A stretch of 64,000 nucleotides of DNA from Multivorans sp965116445 (GCA_965116445.1 OZ220688.1:434001-498000); one strand, 5' to 3'. Positions 1-9,602 are shown, numbered from the stretch's first letter. Notes: generated by a model not told the origin, from the sequence alone. Translations and numbers: made by a program.

Positions 1-1155
1 GGTGTGGAGCATGTCCGCGAAGATCCGGCTGCCGCCGTCCACGCCTCCCAATTGGGAGCTGAACAGCGCCGCCATGCCGACGAACAGGAACAGGTAGTGC
101 CCGGAGGTGCCCATGCTCTCTTCCAGAATCCCGGCCAGATCCCACACGAGGCTTCCGCGGCTGGGAACGAGGCCTTCGGGATGCAACACGGCGAGTGAGC
201 CGAAGATGAACAGGAACATCGTGAAGCTGCCGAGGATCCAGAAGCAGAAGACCTGATCCACCCACACGTACTTCATCCAGTCCCGGAAGCGCCGGCGGTT
301 CTCCTCCGACTCGGGATAGACGTAGCCGGCGTCTATTTCCTTGACTTCGTGTTTGTGTGTCGGGCTCATCAGCGGCGGCATCCGTTGCCCCATGCCGATC
401 TTCTTTTCGCGCAGGTAGTAGGCGTAGTAGAGATTGCCGAGGCCCCCCAGTCCCGCGAAGACGAGCGCGCCGAAGAACTGGCTGAATGCGAATGGCGGAC
501 GTGCTTCGCCGTTCACCGGGGGAATCTCGACGGGAAAGTCCGGGAAGCGCCCCACGTTCAGCAGGCCGCGCCACATGTCGCCGAAGAGATCCGCTGATCC
601 GATCTCCCAGACAACGTAGATCAGGCCTACGACGATGATGGCGACGAGCCCCATGATGCAACGTTCGACCGCGGTATAGACGACCTTGGGTCCGAAGAGA
701 ATGGCCGCGATCACGGCGAACACGATCGCGGTCCACACCCACTCCGCCCAAAGCCACTCGGGGAGACCCCTGTTCTCGATACCGAAGATCAGGCTCCGAA
801 GGGAGACGCCGGTCTCGCGAGCCCAACCTGGAAGGAACTTTCCGACGACGACGAGGAAGACCCAGAGGTAGACGATGAGCTTGACGACCCGGACCATTCC
901 GATCAGGGGGCTTTCGCCTGTGACCACGGTCCAGCGTCCGACCTCGACGTTGATCCAGAGTTGGAGGAAGATCCCGATCGCGGCCGCCCAGATGAGTTGC
1001 GCTCCAACGATCGATGTGATCCACGGCCACATGATCAGCTCGCCGGAGCCGATCGCGATGCCGGCCATGACGATGCCCGGGCCCATCATCTTGAAGAGCG
1101 CGGTCTTGCGCTTCGGCAGCTCAGCCTGTTGCAGCGGCGGGACGGGTACGGGCAT
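1..1155 (-). CDS. Nramp-like divalent metal transporter, 3' end beyond window
   Basis: Translating the minus strand from the ATG at 1155 gives an open frame of 385 codons that leaves the window without a stop. After a short polar N-terminus it reads GPGIVMAGIAIGSGELIMWP, which matches the first helix of the Nramp-related transporters common in Acidobacteriota and Planctomycetota. Several hydrophobic segments follow (for example IVVGLIYVVWEI and YLFLFVGMAALFSSQLGG). The family moves divalent metal or other ions across the inner membrane; the substrate here cannot be told from sequence. The gene faces away from the truncated VWA gene and appears to stand alone within the window. The family call is fairly firm, the substrate is not. 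Confidence 0.75.
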   Translation of the reverse strand, partial: MPVPVPPLQQAELPKRKTALFKMMGPGIVMAGIAIGSGELIMWPWITSIVGAQLIWAAAIGIFLQLWINVEVGRWTVVTGESPLIGMVRVVKLIVYLWVFLVVVGKFLPGWARETGVSLRSLIFGIENRGLPEWLWAEWVWTAIVFAVIAAILFGPKVVYTAVERCIMGLVAIIVVGLIYVVWEIGSADLFGDMWRGLLNVGRFPDFPVEIPPVNGEARPPFAFSQFFGALVFAGLGGLGNLYYAYYLREKKIGMGQRMPPLMSPTHKHEVKEIDAGYVYPESEENRRRFRDWMKYVWVDQVFCFWILGSFTMFLFIFGSLAVLHPEGLVPSRGSLVWDLAGILEESMGTSGHYLFLFVGMAALFSSQLGGVDGGSRIFADMLHT

Positions 1156-1224
1156 GGGCAGGTCCTTCGAGTTTCGATGCAGGAGTGTTGTCGAGGGACG
1201 TGAGACTACGGGTAGGGGCCGGTC

Positions 1225-2097
1225 TCAGTTCGCAGTTTCCCGATTCGGAACGGTGACGGGTTCGCGAATGAGTGACATGACCCCCGACGTCTCGTCGCGG
1301 ACGCCGACTGCGACCTGGTAGCCGCCCTCCGGCAGGTTCATCGCGACTTCGACGCGGTAGCTGCCGTAAACGGCCGGGATGCCGTTCTCGCCGCCGACGG
1401 CGACCGTCTTCTGGCGGACGGTGGTCCGGGCGCCCTTCTCGTCCTCGACGGCGACGAGCCAGAGCCGGAGTTGTGCGCTCGTCTTCTGCGCGGCGTCGCT
1501 CCCGGCAGGCAGCAGCACGATCGAATCCTCCGGCACTTTGACGCCGACCGTGAGCTCGTGGACCTTCTTCTCCAGCGGCGTCGTGCGGGAGAACTCGACA
1601 CTCGCTTCGAGCGGGTTCTCCGGGTTGCCGAGGTAAGCCACCGACAGCAACCGCTCGGCAAGCCGCTCGTCGAGCGACTTGTCGCGGTAGGTGCGGCGGT
1701 ACGCGATGCGGCGACCCTTGTCGGCGCCGGGAGCGAGCAGCACCGCGATCTGCCGCACTTGGTCCGATGTCGGCTCGCTGGGGACGAAGCCCAGCGAGTA
1801 CGAGGCGGCAAGCTGGCTGGTCACGTCGTCGAGGAGGATCGACAGGTCGTTCGCGTTGATCAGTGCCTTGCCCCCGGTTTCGTGGGCCAGCAGGTGCAAG
1901 CCGCTTTGAGCGTTCATCGATCGCAGGCTGACGTTCCGGGAAGAAGGCGCCCGGTTGGGGTTGTCGAGCGAGATATCGGGAGTCGCACTGCGGAGGCCGG
2001 CGGCATCCAGACCGTAGAACGTGACGCGGTTGGCGTTGGCGTGAGCGGTGATCCGGTTGAACCGGCGGCTCTCGTCGTACTGCACCATCTCCGACAT
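1225..2097 (-). pseudogene. 5'-truncated VWFA-related (acidobacterial VWA) protein
   Basis: From the ATG at 2097 the frame gives about 290 residues (SEMVQYDESRRF, then NANRVTFYGLDAAGLR, then SYSLGFVPSEPTSDQ). These match the second half of the VWA domain and the C-terminal part of the acidobacterial VWFA-related family. The N-terminal signal peptide and the first half of the VWA fold, with the MIDAS DxSxS loop, are missing. The frame stays open further upstream, but there it is the antisense of the neighbouring PIN gene and has no resemblance to the family. A short hydrophobic ORF in another frame (ATG at 2237, AFLAIFLLASLLDLA) could be a leftover N-terminus. The toxin-antitoxin pair sits exactly where the missing half should be, so an insertion or deletion probably destroyed the gene. 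Confidence 0.6.
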
Positions 2098-2255
2098 CGT
2101 TTCCGACGACGCTGTTGGCCGCAGCTGGCGAGGTCCAGCAGCGAGGCGAGCAGGAAGATCGCCAGGAAGGCGTCCGCCGCGATGCGCCCGTCCCGCGTGC
2201 GGGGAAGGAAGCGAAAGCGGCGGGGCGGTTCGTTCATCGCGTAGCAGGTGCCACG

Positions 2256-2663
2256 TCAGACGAGCGTCGCCGTGAACGGATTCACGAGCGCGACACCGCA
2301 GCCTCCGAAGTCCCGCGTGTTGCGGGTCGCCAGGGGGAGCTGATGTTCGAGGGCGGTAGCGGCGATCAGCATGTCGGCCTGGGTTCGCGTTTCGCCGGTG
2401 GCCTGGAATCGGCCGCGGAGGTCTCCGGCACGGCGCGCTACGGCTTCGGTGACGGGCAGCGCCTCGCAGTAGACCTCCATGAACTCGCTGAACCAGGTTT
2501 CCAGTCGTTGCGTCGGCCGCCACGACAGCCCGTAGCGCACTTCCTCCACACTGACCACGCTGAAGCCGAACGGCGGCTTCACGGTGGTCGCCCATCGCTC
2601 GACCGCAGGGTCTGGTCGCGGCCGACTCAGTTCGGCCACGATGTTCGTGTCGAGCAGGATCAC
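2256..2663 (-). CDS. vapC: VapC-type PIN-domain toxin
   Basis: This 135-residue protein begins MILLDTNIVAELSRP, the usual first PIN strand with the catalytic Asp at residue 5. It has VSVEEVRYGL in the middle, carrying the second acidic residue, and TQADMLIAATALEH near the end, carrying the later acidic residue. VapC toxins are Mg-dependent ribonucleases that cut tRNA or rRNA when released from their antitoxin. The start overlaps the stop of the upstream antitoxin gene by 4 bases (ATGA), the usual toxin-antitoxin arrangement. The length and all acidic positions look intact, so it is probably functional. It lies next to the broken VWA gene. Confidence 0.88.
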   Translation of the reverse strand: MILLDTNIVAELSRPRPDPAVERWATTVKPPFGFSVVSVEEVRYGLSWRPTQRLETWFSEFMEVYCEALPVTEAVARRAGDLRGRFQATGETRTQADMLIAATALEHQLPLATRNTRDFGGCGVALVNPFTATLV

Positions 2664-2995
2664 CCCGCGCTTGCCCGCGACCGGCCGGACTCGCCGTCTT
2701 CGTGTTTGTCGAAGTCGTCGGGCCAGCCTTCCCGATTCCGGCGCTCCGGGATCTGCAACTCATGGTCCTCGTCCGCGCAAATGGCACGGAACTCGGCGAA
2801 GAGGTCGGCAAGGGTTCTTGCGGACCGTCGTTGCCTTCTTTCAACCGCGTTGAGAATGTTGGGGTTCACCACGGCGGCTACCAGTTGGTCTCGGTTGAAG
2901 ATCTTCTGAGGCTCGCTTTGGGACCTGCGAACGACCTCGGAGAACTGCTGCTTTGCGGCGCCGATGCGCCAGGAGGTCGTATCCATGATGGACAC
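2660..2995 (-). CDS. Phd/YefM-type antitoxin partner of VapC
   Basis: This 111-residue protein contains WRIGAAKQQFSEVVRRSQSE followed by FNRDQLVAAVVN. That is the pattern of Phd/YefM-type antitoxins, in which a short N-terminal DNA-binding fold is built from two beta strands around an EVV/R helix. The C-terminal half is charged and low in complexity, as expected of the toxin-wrapping tail. It overlaps the PIN toxin gene by 4 bases and would repress the shared promoter. ATG codons at 2995 and 2986 are both possible starts. The family call comes from the motif and the neighbour. Confidence 0.78.
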   Translation of the reverse strand: MSIMDTTSWRIGAAKQQFSEVVRRSQSEPQKIFNRDQLVAAVVNPNILNAVERRQRRSARTLADLFAEFRAICADEDHELQIPERRNREGWPDDFDKHEDGESGRSRASAG

Positions 2996-3066
2996 GTTAC
3001 GGGGGCCGACATGGACAAGTCAAGCCGCTACGATGCTGGACTGATGCTGCGGCCGATTGTTGCTCC

Positions 3067-4065
3067 ATGGCGATGAGGACGCCCCGTGCCACCGCCGCCT
3101 TCCAGGCCGTGGTCGCCGGCCTTCTGTTCTCGACCGGCGGCGCCGCGGTCAAGGCGACGGAACTCGATGCCTGGCAGGTGGCGGGAATGCGGTCCGTCGT
3201 TGCGGCTGCTGTGCTGCTGCTTGCGATTCCGGCAGCGCGGCGGTGGGCCGGCGGTCCGGGACGGACCGGGGCCGTCGAGGCCTCAGGTTGGTGGCGCAAC
3301 CCGGCTCGACGGCGGGCCCTGCTCCTGACCCTGGGAACCGGCTTCTGCTATTGCATGACCCTGGTCCTGTTCGTCCACGCGAACAAGCGGACCACTGCCG
3401 CCGAGACGATCTTCCTCCAGTCGACGGCGCCGCTGTTCGTTCTGCTCCTGGCTCCCATCCTGCTGCGGGAGCGGCCTTCCGGCCGGCAGCTCCTGTTCGT
3501 GCCGCTGTTCGGCGCCGGCCTGGCGATGGCCTTCTTCGGCGGCGCCGATGCGTCCACGACCGCGCCAGATCCGCGGACCGGGAACGTGCTAGCCACCTTC
3601 TGCGGCCTGGCCTACGGCCTGACGCTGATCGGCCTGCGCGCCGCGGGCCGCCCGGCGGCCGCGCGGCGAACGACCGGTACGCACGGCGAAGTATCCCCTT
3701 CGGCGGACAGTGACGTGATTCGCCCGCCCGGCATCGCGGCCGCGGCCTGCGGCAACGTGATCGTGTGCCTCGCGTGCCTGCCGGTGATGGCGCCGATCCG
3801 GTCGATCGGTGCGGGAGACCTTCTGATCGTGGCGTGTCTCGGGCTCTTTCAGGTCGCTTTCGCCTACGTCCTCGTGACCCGCGCCGCGCGCTTCCTGCAG
3901 GCGCCCGTTCTTGCTCTCCTGCTGCTCCTGGAGCCGGCGCTCAGCCCGTTCTGGGCGATGTGGTTCCACGGCGAGCAGCCGCACCTGCTGACCTGGCTGG
4001 GCGGCGGGATCGTGGCGCTGGCGACGGTGCTGCTGGCGACGGTGGTGCGGTCGGCGGACAGGTAG
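3067..4065 (+). CDS. EamA/DMT-family drug/metabolite transporter
   Basis: This 332-residue protein has about ten hydrophobic segments in two EamA-like halves. The first half starts AFQAVVAGLLFSTGGAAVKATE, truncated in family style to FSTGGAAVK. A later segment (TTAAETIFLQSTAPLFVLLL) is the typical loop and helix 4 signature, and the second half ends with LLLLLEPALSPFWAMWFHGE. DMT proteins export or import small metabolites across the inner membrane; the substrate is unknown. The start at 3067 (MAMRTPRA) fits the first helix. The gene stands alone, 122 bases ahead of the sigma-factor gene, and ends with TAG. Confidence 0.85.
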   Translation: MAMRTPRATAAFQAVVAGLLFSTGGAAVKATELDAWQVAGMRSVVAAAVLLLAIPAARRWAGGPGRTGAVEASGWWRNPARRRALLLTLGTGFCYCMTLVLFVHANKRTTAAETIFLQSTAPLFVLLLAPILLRERPSGRQLLFVPLFGAGLAMAFFGGADASTTAPDPRTGNVLATFCGLAYGLTLIGLRAAGRPAAARRTTGTHGEVSPSADSDVIRPPGIAAAACGNVIVCLACLPVMAPIRSIGAGDLLIVACLGLFQVAFAYVLVTRAARFLQAPVLALLLLLEPALSPFWAMWFHGEQPHLLTWLGGGIVALATVLLATVVRSADR

Positions 4066-4187
4066 AGCTGCCACAGTCTGCTAAACAATCGCCCTTTGCG
4101 GCGTCTTCACCATTGAACCCACCGGTGAGCCGGCACCAAGCCGATGCCCTGAGGCCAAGGAGACGCCGCTTGACGAATGCAAGCCCG

Positions 4188-4820
4188 ATGACCATAGAGC
4201 CGCCCACAGCGCCTCCACCGATCCATGACTCGACCGGGACGGCGCTGCGGGAGCTGTTCGAAGAACATCATCAACTCATCTTCCGTACCGCCTGGCGGGT
4301 CACCGGCAACCCGAGTGACGCGGAGGACGTGCTGCAGACGATCTTTCTGCGGCTACTGAAGCGGCCTCCCGCGGCGCTTGAGACGGGGAACGCCGGCGGC
4401 TACCTGAGGCGGGCGGCGATCAACGCGTCGCTCGACCTGATCCGGTCCCGCAAGCGCTCCCGCCTGGTGGCGCTCGACCAGCAGTTGATCGAGGAAGTGG
4501 AGCCGGCCCTCGATGGCGCGAGCGATCCGGGTCGGCGTTTCGCTGACCTGGAGTTGCGCGACAGACTGCGCCGGGAGCTGGCGAAGGTGAATCCGCGGGC
4601 CGCGGAGATGTTTGTTCTCCGCTACTTCGAGGGCTACCGGAACTCGGAGATCGGCCCGATGATGGGGACTTCGCGGATGACCGTGGCGGTGACGCTGCAC
4701 CGCCTGCGCAAGCGGTTGAGCCTGGCGCTTTCCGAAGAGCCGGCGGAAACGGAGCCGAGAAGCCCGGGACGGGGAAAGAACGAAGAAGGACTGGAAGGAA
4801 TGGGGAGGGCGCGACGATGA
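4188..4820 (+). CDS. ECF-type RNA polymerase sigma factor
   Basis: This 210-residue protein has sigma region 2 near residues 20-60 (LIFRTAWRVTGNPSDAEDVL) and region 4 near 125-180 (AAEMFVLRYFEGYRNSEIG, then a helix-turn-helix ending in LHRLRKRL). This is the layout of extracytoplasmic-function sigma factors, which direct RNA polymerase to a small regulon. The frame is open far upstream, but the ATG at 4188 gives the normal family length. The stop overlaps the start of the FecR-domain gene by 4 bases, so the two are surely co-translated and the neighbour is the likely membrane anti-sigma factor. Confidence 0.9.
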   Translation: MTIEPPTAPPPIHDSTGTALRELFEEHHQLIFRTAWRVTGNPSDAEDVLQTIFLRLLKRPPAALETGNAGGYLRRAAINASLDLIRSRKRSRLVALDQQLIEEVEPALDGASDPGRRFADLELRDRLRRELAKVNPRAAEMFVLRYFEGYRNSEIGPMMGTSRMTVAVTLHRLRKRLSLALSEEPAETEPRSPGRGKNEEGLEGMGRARR

Positions 4821-7717
4821 GCGACCGCAACTCGAGGAATCGGATCCTGATGGACACCGCGCGGGCGATCGCAGCCGAGCAGCCGCCAGCCGCGATCGAA
4901 GCGGCCGCTGCGGAGAGGGTGCGCAGCGCCGTTGCCGCGGCGAGCGCGGGCGCCGGAGCCGGCGACCTGGAATTCGAGACCCTGACCCGGTGCGCCGACT
5001 ACCAGGCGCGGATGCCGGCTCTGGTCGCGGGTACCTTGCCCGAGGCCCAGCGCCTCCTGGTCGAGGATCACACCCGCGAGTGCATTCCCTGCCGCAGGCA
5101 CCTGCAGGCAGTTCGGGCCGGCCGCGCCGTTTCGGACGCGCCGTCGGGTCCGGCGGCGCCGGCGCGCGTCGGCCGCTACTACGCGGCCGCGGCGGCGGTG
5201 GCCGGCGTGGCCGCCACCGGCGTCTGGCTCAGCCAGCAGATTCTGCAGCCCCCCCAGGACGGGATCGTCCAGGTCCAGAGCGTGGACGGCAGGATGTTCG
5301 TTGCCGGTTCCGGCGGCGATTCGGACCTCGTTCCACTCGCCCCCGGCGACGCGGTCGACGGTGGCGCCCGGGTCCGCACCGGCGCGGGCAGCCGCGGCGT
5401 GTTCGAGCTCGCGGACGGCTCGCGCATCGAGGCCGCGGGTCTCACCACGTTCCGCGTCGACGCCCGCCGCCGCGGCGATCGCATCCGGGTCGACCGGGGC
5501 AGCGTGATCGTTCAGGCGGCGGAGCAGGAGAACCGGTCGCTCGTCGTGTCGACCGAGGAGATGCTCGTGTCGGTCAAGGGCACGATCTTCGCGGTGACCC
5601 ACGGCGTCAGGGGCTCTCGCGTCTCGGTGATCGAGGGCGAGGTCGAGGTCGAGAAGGGCCGCGAGCGGCACAACCTGCTGGCCGGCGATCAACTGCGGAG
5701 CCGGGAGACGCTGATCGCGATGACGCTGCAGGAGGAGGTCGGCTGGAGCCAGGACGCGGACCGCTACCTGGCGCTGCTCGAAGAGTTCAGGTCGCTGCGC
5801 AGCGAACTGAACCAGTTGATGGAAGCTGCGCCGGCGCGGCACTCGACCCGGTTGCTCGACCTGATGCCGAGCGATACGGCCGTCTACCTGGCGATGCCGA
5901 ACGCTCCGGCGACGCTCGGGGACCTGTTCGAGCTGGTGCGCTCGCGAATGGAGTCGAGCGAACTGCTCGCCGAGTGGTGGGAGCAGTTCGAGGGCTCCGA
6001 CGAGGCGGGCACGATCGAAGAGGTGGTCGGTGCTCTGCGCGGCCTCGGGGAAGCGATGGGCGACGAGACGGTCGTCGGCGTTGTCGGTGACCTTGTCGAG
6101 GAAGACATGGCCCCGCTGGCGATCACCGAAGTGACCGACTCCGCCGCCCTGCGAGAGGCAATCGAGGGTCACCTGGCGGAACTCGCGTCGGCGACCGACG
6201 AAACGCCGGTGAACATCGTCGAGGACCTTGAGGCCGCTACCGAGCAGGACGAGGGGCTGCTGCTCTGGATCGCCGATGACATCGCGGCGGCTTCGACTTC
6301 GCTGACCGCCCTGCGCACCGTGGCCGCGAACCGCGGCGGCGCCGCCAACCCGTTCGTCGGTTCGCGACTGCACGGCCGGCTGGCGCAGCGCTACGAGGAA
6401 GGCGCGGAGCTGCTCGCCGCGGTCGACCTGGCGGGCGTCATCTCCAGGATCCGCGACGCGGCGGAGAACGAAGAGGACGAAGAAGGCACGGAAGGCGAGG
6501 AGGATGACGAGGACGTGGAGGAAGTCGCGGTCTTCGCCTTCACCGGCCTCGACAAGGTCCAGGACCTCGTCGTCGCCCGCACCCAGGAGGGCGACCGGGC
6601 CAACGTGACGGCCGCGCTGAGCTTCGACGGCGAGCGTTCGGGAGTCGTGTCGTGGCTGGCTGAACCGGGCGCGAACGGGGCACTCGAGTTCTTCTCGCCC
6701 GATGCGTCCTTCGTTTCCGCCGGCGTGATCGAGAATCCTGGGTCGATCTACGACCAGTTGACGGGCTTCCTGAGCGAACACGGCATCGACGTCGACGCGC
6801 CGATGGCCGAGGTCGAGGCCGAACTCGGGCTGTCGCTGCGCGACGACCTGCTCCAGCACGTGGGCGGCGAGTACGCGGTCGGCATCGACGGTCCGGTGCT
6901 GCCGTCCCCGGCCTGGAAAGCGGTGGCGTCGGTCTACGATGCGGATGCGCTGCAGGGTTCGATCGAGATGCTGGTGGAGAAGGCGACGGAGGTTGTCGGG
7001 AATCTGGACCGCGCCGGGGATGCACGGCTCGTTCTCGACGAGCAGGAATCGGGTGGCCGCACCGTTTACCGTCTAGCCTTGGAGATCGACGATGGCGACG
7101 ACGAGGGCGGCGAAGCGGGCGAAGGCGAACGCGACGGCGCAGACGAAGACGCCGCCGCCGGCGCGGCCCTTCTGCGCCTGCTCGAAACTCCGCAGATCTT
7201 CTACACGTACTTTGACGGGTACATGGTGAGCGCCTCCAACGTGGCAACGATCGACACCGCGATCCGGTACCGCGGCAGTGGCGCGTCGCTGACCTCGAGC
7301 CAGGAGTTCCTCGATCTGCTGCCCGAGAACGGCTACGCCGACTTCTCCGCGATGGTCTACAACCGGCTTGCCGAGACGGCGAGCGAACTGTTCGACCTGC
7401 TGCCGACCGATGTCGCGGGCGACGATCAGCAGGCCGTGGTCCGGGCGATCGAGGAACAGCTCCGCAGTCAGGGGCCGGCGCTCTACACGGTGTACGCGGG
7501 CCGCAGCGAGATCGTCGTGACCTCCAGCGGTCCGAGCCTGCTGGCCTTCACCGGGCTGGGTTCGCTGCCCGGACTCCGCAATCTTCTGGAGAACCTGGAC
7601 TCGATCGACGACGGAGCCGATTCGGAACCGGAGGCCGAGCCGGCGGCCGGTGTGGACGATCAGGTCGCCGGGATCCGGCCGGCGCCGAAGGACACGGCCC
7701 TTCGGCCGGCCGCTTGA
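4817..7717 (+). CDS. Large FecR-domain anti-sigma-like membrane protein
   Basis: This 966-residue protein begins with a cytosolic segment carrying a zinc-finger-like HxxxCxxC (HTRECIPC, near residue 91), as in ZAS anti-sigma factors. One membrane helix follows (AAAAAVAGVAATGVWL, about 118-136). Next comes a FecR domain (about 150-300) with VRTGAGSRGVFELADGSRIE and the strand VSVKGTIFAVTHG. The remaining ~650 residues are not recognised; they include a strongly acidic stretch near 550-570 and a repeated pattern of alpha/beta segments. The protein would hold the co-transcribed sigma factor at the membrane and sense an unknown signal outside. FecR proteins are usually 300-400 residues, so the long periplasmic tail is unusual. 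Confidence 0.75.
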   Translation: MSDRNSRNRILMDTARAIAAEQPPAAIEAAAAERVRSAVAAASAGAGAGDLEFETLTRCADYQARMPALVAGTLPEAQRLLVEDHTRECIPCRRHLQAVRAGRAVSDAPSGPAAPARVGRYYAAAAAVAGVAATGVWLSQQILQPPQDGIVQVQSVDGRMFVAGSGGDSDLVPLAPGDAVDGGARVRTGAGSRGVFELADGSRIEAAGLTTFRVDARRRGDRIRVDRGSVIVQAAEQENRSLVVSTEEMLVSVKGTIFAVTHGVRGSRVSVIEGEVEVEKGRERHNLLAGDQLRSRETLIAMTLQEEVGWSQDADRYLALLEEFRSLRSELNQLMEAAPARHSTRLLDLMPSDTAVYLAMPNAPATLGDLFELVRSRMESSELLAEWWEQFEGSDEAGTIEEVVGALRGLGEAMGDETVVGVVGDLVEEDMAPLAITEVTDSAALREAIEGHLAELASATDETPVNIVEDLEAATEQDEGLLLWIADDIAAASTSLTALRTVAANRGGAANPFVGSRLHGRLAQRYEEGAELLAAVDLAGVISRIRDAAENEEDEEGTEGEEDDEDVEEVAVFAFTGLDKVQDLVVARTQEGDRANVTAALSFDGERSGVVSWLAEPGANGALEFFSPDASFVSAGVIENPGSIYDQLTGFLSEHGIDVDAPMAEVEAELGLSLRDDLLQHVGGEYAVGIDGPVLPSPAWKAVASVYDADALQGSIEMLVEKATEVVGNLDRAGDARLVLDEQESGGRTVYRLALEIDDGDDEGGEAGEGERDGADEDAAAGAALLRLLETPQIFYTYFDGYMVSASNVATIDTAIRYRGSGASLTSSQEFLDLLPENGYADFSAMVYNRLAETASELFDLLPTDVAGDDQQAVVRAIEEQLRSQGPALYTVYAGRSEIVVTSSGPSLLAFTGLGSLPGLRNLLENLDSIDDGADSEPEAEPAAGVDDQVAGIRPAPKDTALRPAA

Positions 7718-7747
7718 CGGGCGCCGGAACGGAGCGATGACCTCTTC

Positions 7748-8743
7748 GTGACGAGCACGGCGGCAACTGGCACGGAGGGGCAGAAGCCGGCGAGCGGGGC
7801 GTCGCCGCCCGTGATCGACCTCGACGGTCTGAGCGTCCGATTCGGCCGACACCAGGTCCTGGACGACCTGCGAGGCGCCTTCTCGGGCCGGGCGATCGGT
7901 CTGCTGGGGCCGAACGGCGCCGGCAAGACGACGCTCCTGAACACCCTGCTCGGCTTCTACAAGCCAACCGCGGGAACCGCCCGCCTGTTCGACATGGACA
8001 TCACGGCCCAGGGCCGGGAGCTCCGACGGCGGGTCGGCTACATGCCCGAGCGGGACGCCTTCATCGCCGGCATCTCCGGCGTCCGTTTCGTGCGGCTGAT
8101 GGCGGAGCTTTCGGGGCTGCCGCCCGAGGCGGCTCTCGAGCGCGCACACGAGGTCTTCTTCTACGTCGGTCTGGGCGAGGCGCGCTACCGCAACGTCGAG
8201 ACCTATTCGCTGGGCATGAAGCAGTTGCTCAAGCTGGCGCAGGCGATCGCCCACGGGCCGAGCCTTCTGTTCCTGGACGAACCGACGAACGGTCTCGACC
8301 CGCCGGCGCGCCTCCGGATGCTGCGGCTGATCCGCGAGATCCGGGATTCGGGCAAGGCGCGGATCGTCGTCTCGTCGCACCTGCTGCGCGACGTGGAGGA
8401 GTGCTGCGAGGAGGTGCTGGTCCTCAGCCGGGGCAAGATCGCCACCTACTGCAACCTGGCCGAGGAGCGCCGCGCCAACCGTCGCTTCCTCGAACTGGAC
8501 CTGGGCGCTGAGCGTGAGGGCGCCGGCAGCGCCTTCCGCGGCGCGATCGAAGGGCTCGGCTGCGAGGTCGCGGTGGTCAACCGGCGCCGGATCAAGGCCG
8601 TTCTGCCGCCGGGCATCGGTGTGCGCCACATCTACGCCTCGGCGATCGAGCAGGACGTGACGATCCGCCGCCTGGACTACAAGCGCACTTCGCTCGAGGA
8701 CATCTTCCTCAAGGCGATGGAGGGCGACGATGGCCGTCTATGA
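7748..8743 (+). CDS. ABC transporter ATP-binding protein (first pair)
   Basis: This 331-residue protein starts at a GTG; an ATG ten bases earlier ends at once in a stop. It has Walker A GPNGAGKTT, a degenerate signature YSLGMKQ in place of LSGGQ, Walker B LLFLDEPTNGLDP and the switch His in VVSSHLL. The short family-typical C-terminal extension contains TSLEDIFL, as in ABC-2 type exporters. It supplies ATP hydrolysis for the permease that follows and overlaps it by 14 bases. This is the first of four tightly overlapping genes that look like one operon. The substrate cannot be inferred. Confidence 0.9.
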   Translation: MTSTAATGTEGQKPASGASPPVIDLDGLSVRFGRHQVLDDLRGAFSGRAIGLLGPNGAGKTTLLNTLLGFYKPTAGTARLFDMDITAQGRELRRRVGYMPERDAFIAGISGVRFVRLMAELSGLPPEAALERAHEVFFYVGLGEARYRNVETYSLGMKQLLKLAQAIAHGPSLLFLDEPTNGLDPPARLRMLRLIREIRDSGKARIVVSSHLLRDVEECCEEVLVLSRGKIATYCNLAEERRANRRFLELDLGAEREGAGSAFRGAIEGLGCEVAVVNRRRIKAVLPPGIGVRHIYASAIEQDVTIRRLDYKRTSLEDIFLKAMEGDDGRL

Positions 8744-9602
8744 CCACGGCTACCGAGGCTACGGGGGCGCGCTGATGCCGGCGCGGAGCCGGTTCCTCGT
8801 CATCAGCCGGTACTGCCTGCGCGACGTCTTCGCGTCGCGGTTGTTCCTCGCCTTCTTCGCTTTCTGCTTCGCCTGGCCGCTCGTTCTGCTGGTCGCCATG
8901 TACCTGCGCTACAACGCGGAGGCCCTCGCCCTGATCAACATCAGCGCCGCCGACCTGCTGGACTTCGTCCAAGTCAACACCTGGTTCTTCCAGAACCTGT
9001 TCCTGCGCGCCCAGTTGTATCTCGCCTTCGTCGTCGTGCTCGTGGTCGGGCCGTCGCTCGTGTCGGCGGACCTCCGCAACCGGGCGATGCCGCTCTACCT
9101 CTCGCGGCCGCTGACGCGGACCGACTACGTGCTCGGCAAGCTCGTCGTGCTCGGCGTTCTGGTGTCGGCGATCACCTGGGTGCCGGGGTTGCTCCTGTTC
9201 GCGATCCAGGCCGCGCTTGGCGGCGGCGAGTGGCTGGCGGAGCACTGGCGGGTCGCGCCGTCCCTGGTCGTCGTGTCGACGGTGTGGATGTTGTGCATGT
9301 CGTTGCCGATGCTGGCTATCGCGGCCTGGGTGAAGTGGAAGCCCTGGGCGCGGATCGTATTCCTGGGCGCCATCCTGAGCGGCACTGCCTTCGGCGAGTT
9401 CTACAAGCAGTTCTACGACTCCTGGCTGGGCAGCATGGTCGTGGCGTTCGACGTGACGGCCGCGCTCTCCTCTTCGGTCTTCGGCACGGAAGGGAGCGTG
9501 CAGATGCCGGGCGCGGCGGCCTGGCTGGCGGCGGTCGGGCTGGTGTCCCTGTCGGCGGCGCTGCTGTACCGACGGGTGCGTGCCTTCGAGGTCGTCAAGT
9601 GA
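8730..9602 (+). CDS. ABC-2 type transporter permease (first pair)
   Basis: This 290-residue integral membrane protein has about six hydrophobic segments. They include an N-terminal helix (LFLAFFAFCFAWPLVLLVAM) and LYLAFVVVLVVGPSLVSADL, followed by MPLYLSRPLTRTDYVLGK. The latter is the typical ABC-2 loop in which the permease touches its ATPase. Its start lies 14 bases inside the upstream ATPase gene and its TGA overlaps the GTG of the next ATPase, so translation is coupled on both sides. A second possible start (MPARSRFL) lies 15 codons in. Confidence 0.82.
   Translation: MAVYDHGYRGYGGALMPARSRFLVISRYCLRDVFASRLFLAFFAFCFAWPLVLLVAMYLRYNAEALALINISAADLLDFVQVNTWFFQNLFLRAQLYLAFVVVLVVGPSLVSADLRNRAMPLYLSRPLTRTDYVLGKLVVLGVLVSAITWVPGLLLFAIQAALGGGEWLAEHWRVAPSLVVVSTVWMLCMSLPMLAIAAWVKWKPWARIVFLGAILSGTAFGEFYKQFYDSWLGSMVVAFDVTAALSSSVFGTEGSVQMPGAAAWLAAVGLVSLSAALLYRRVRAFEVVK

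Noticed and set aside
4634..6859. Open frame of 741 codons antisense to the FecR gene
   Set aside because: It is a shadow frame rich in Arg, Asp and His with no family match.
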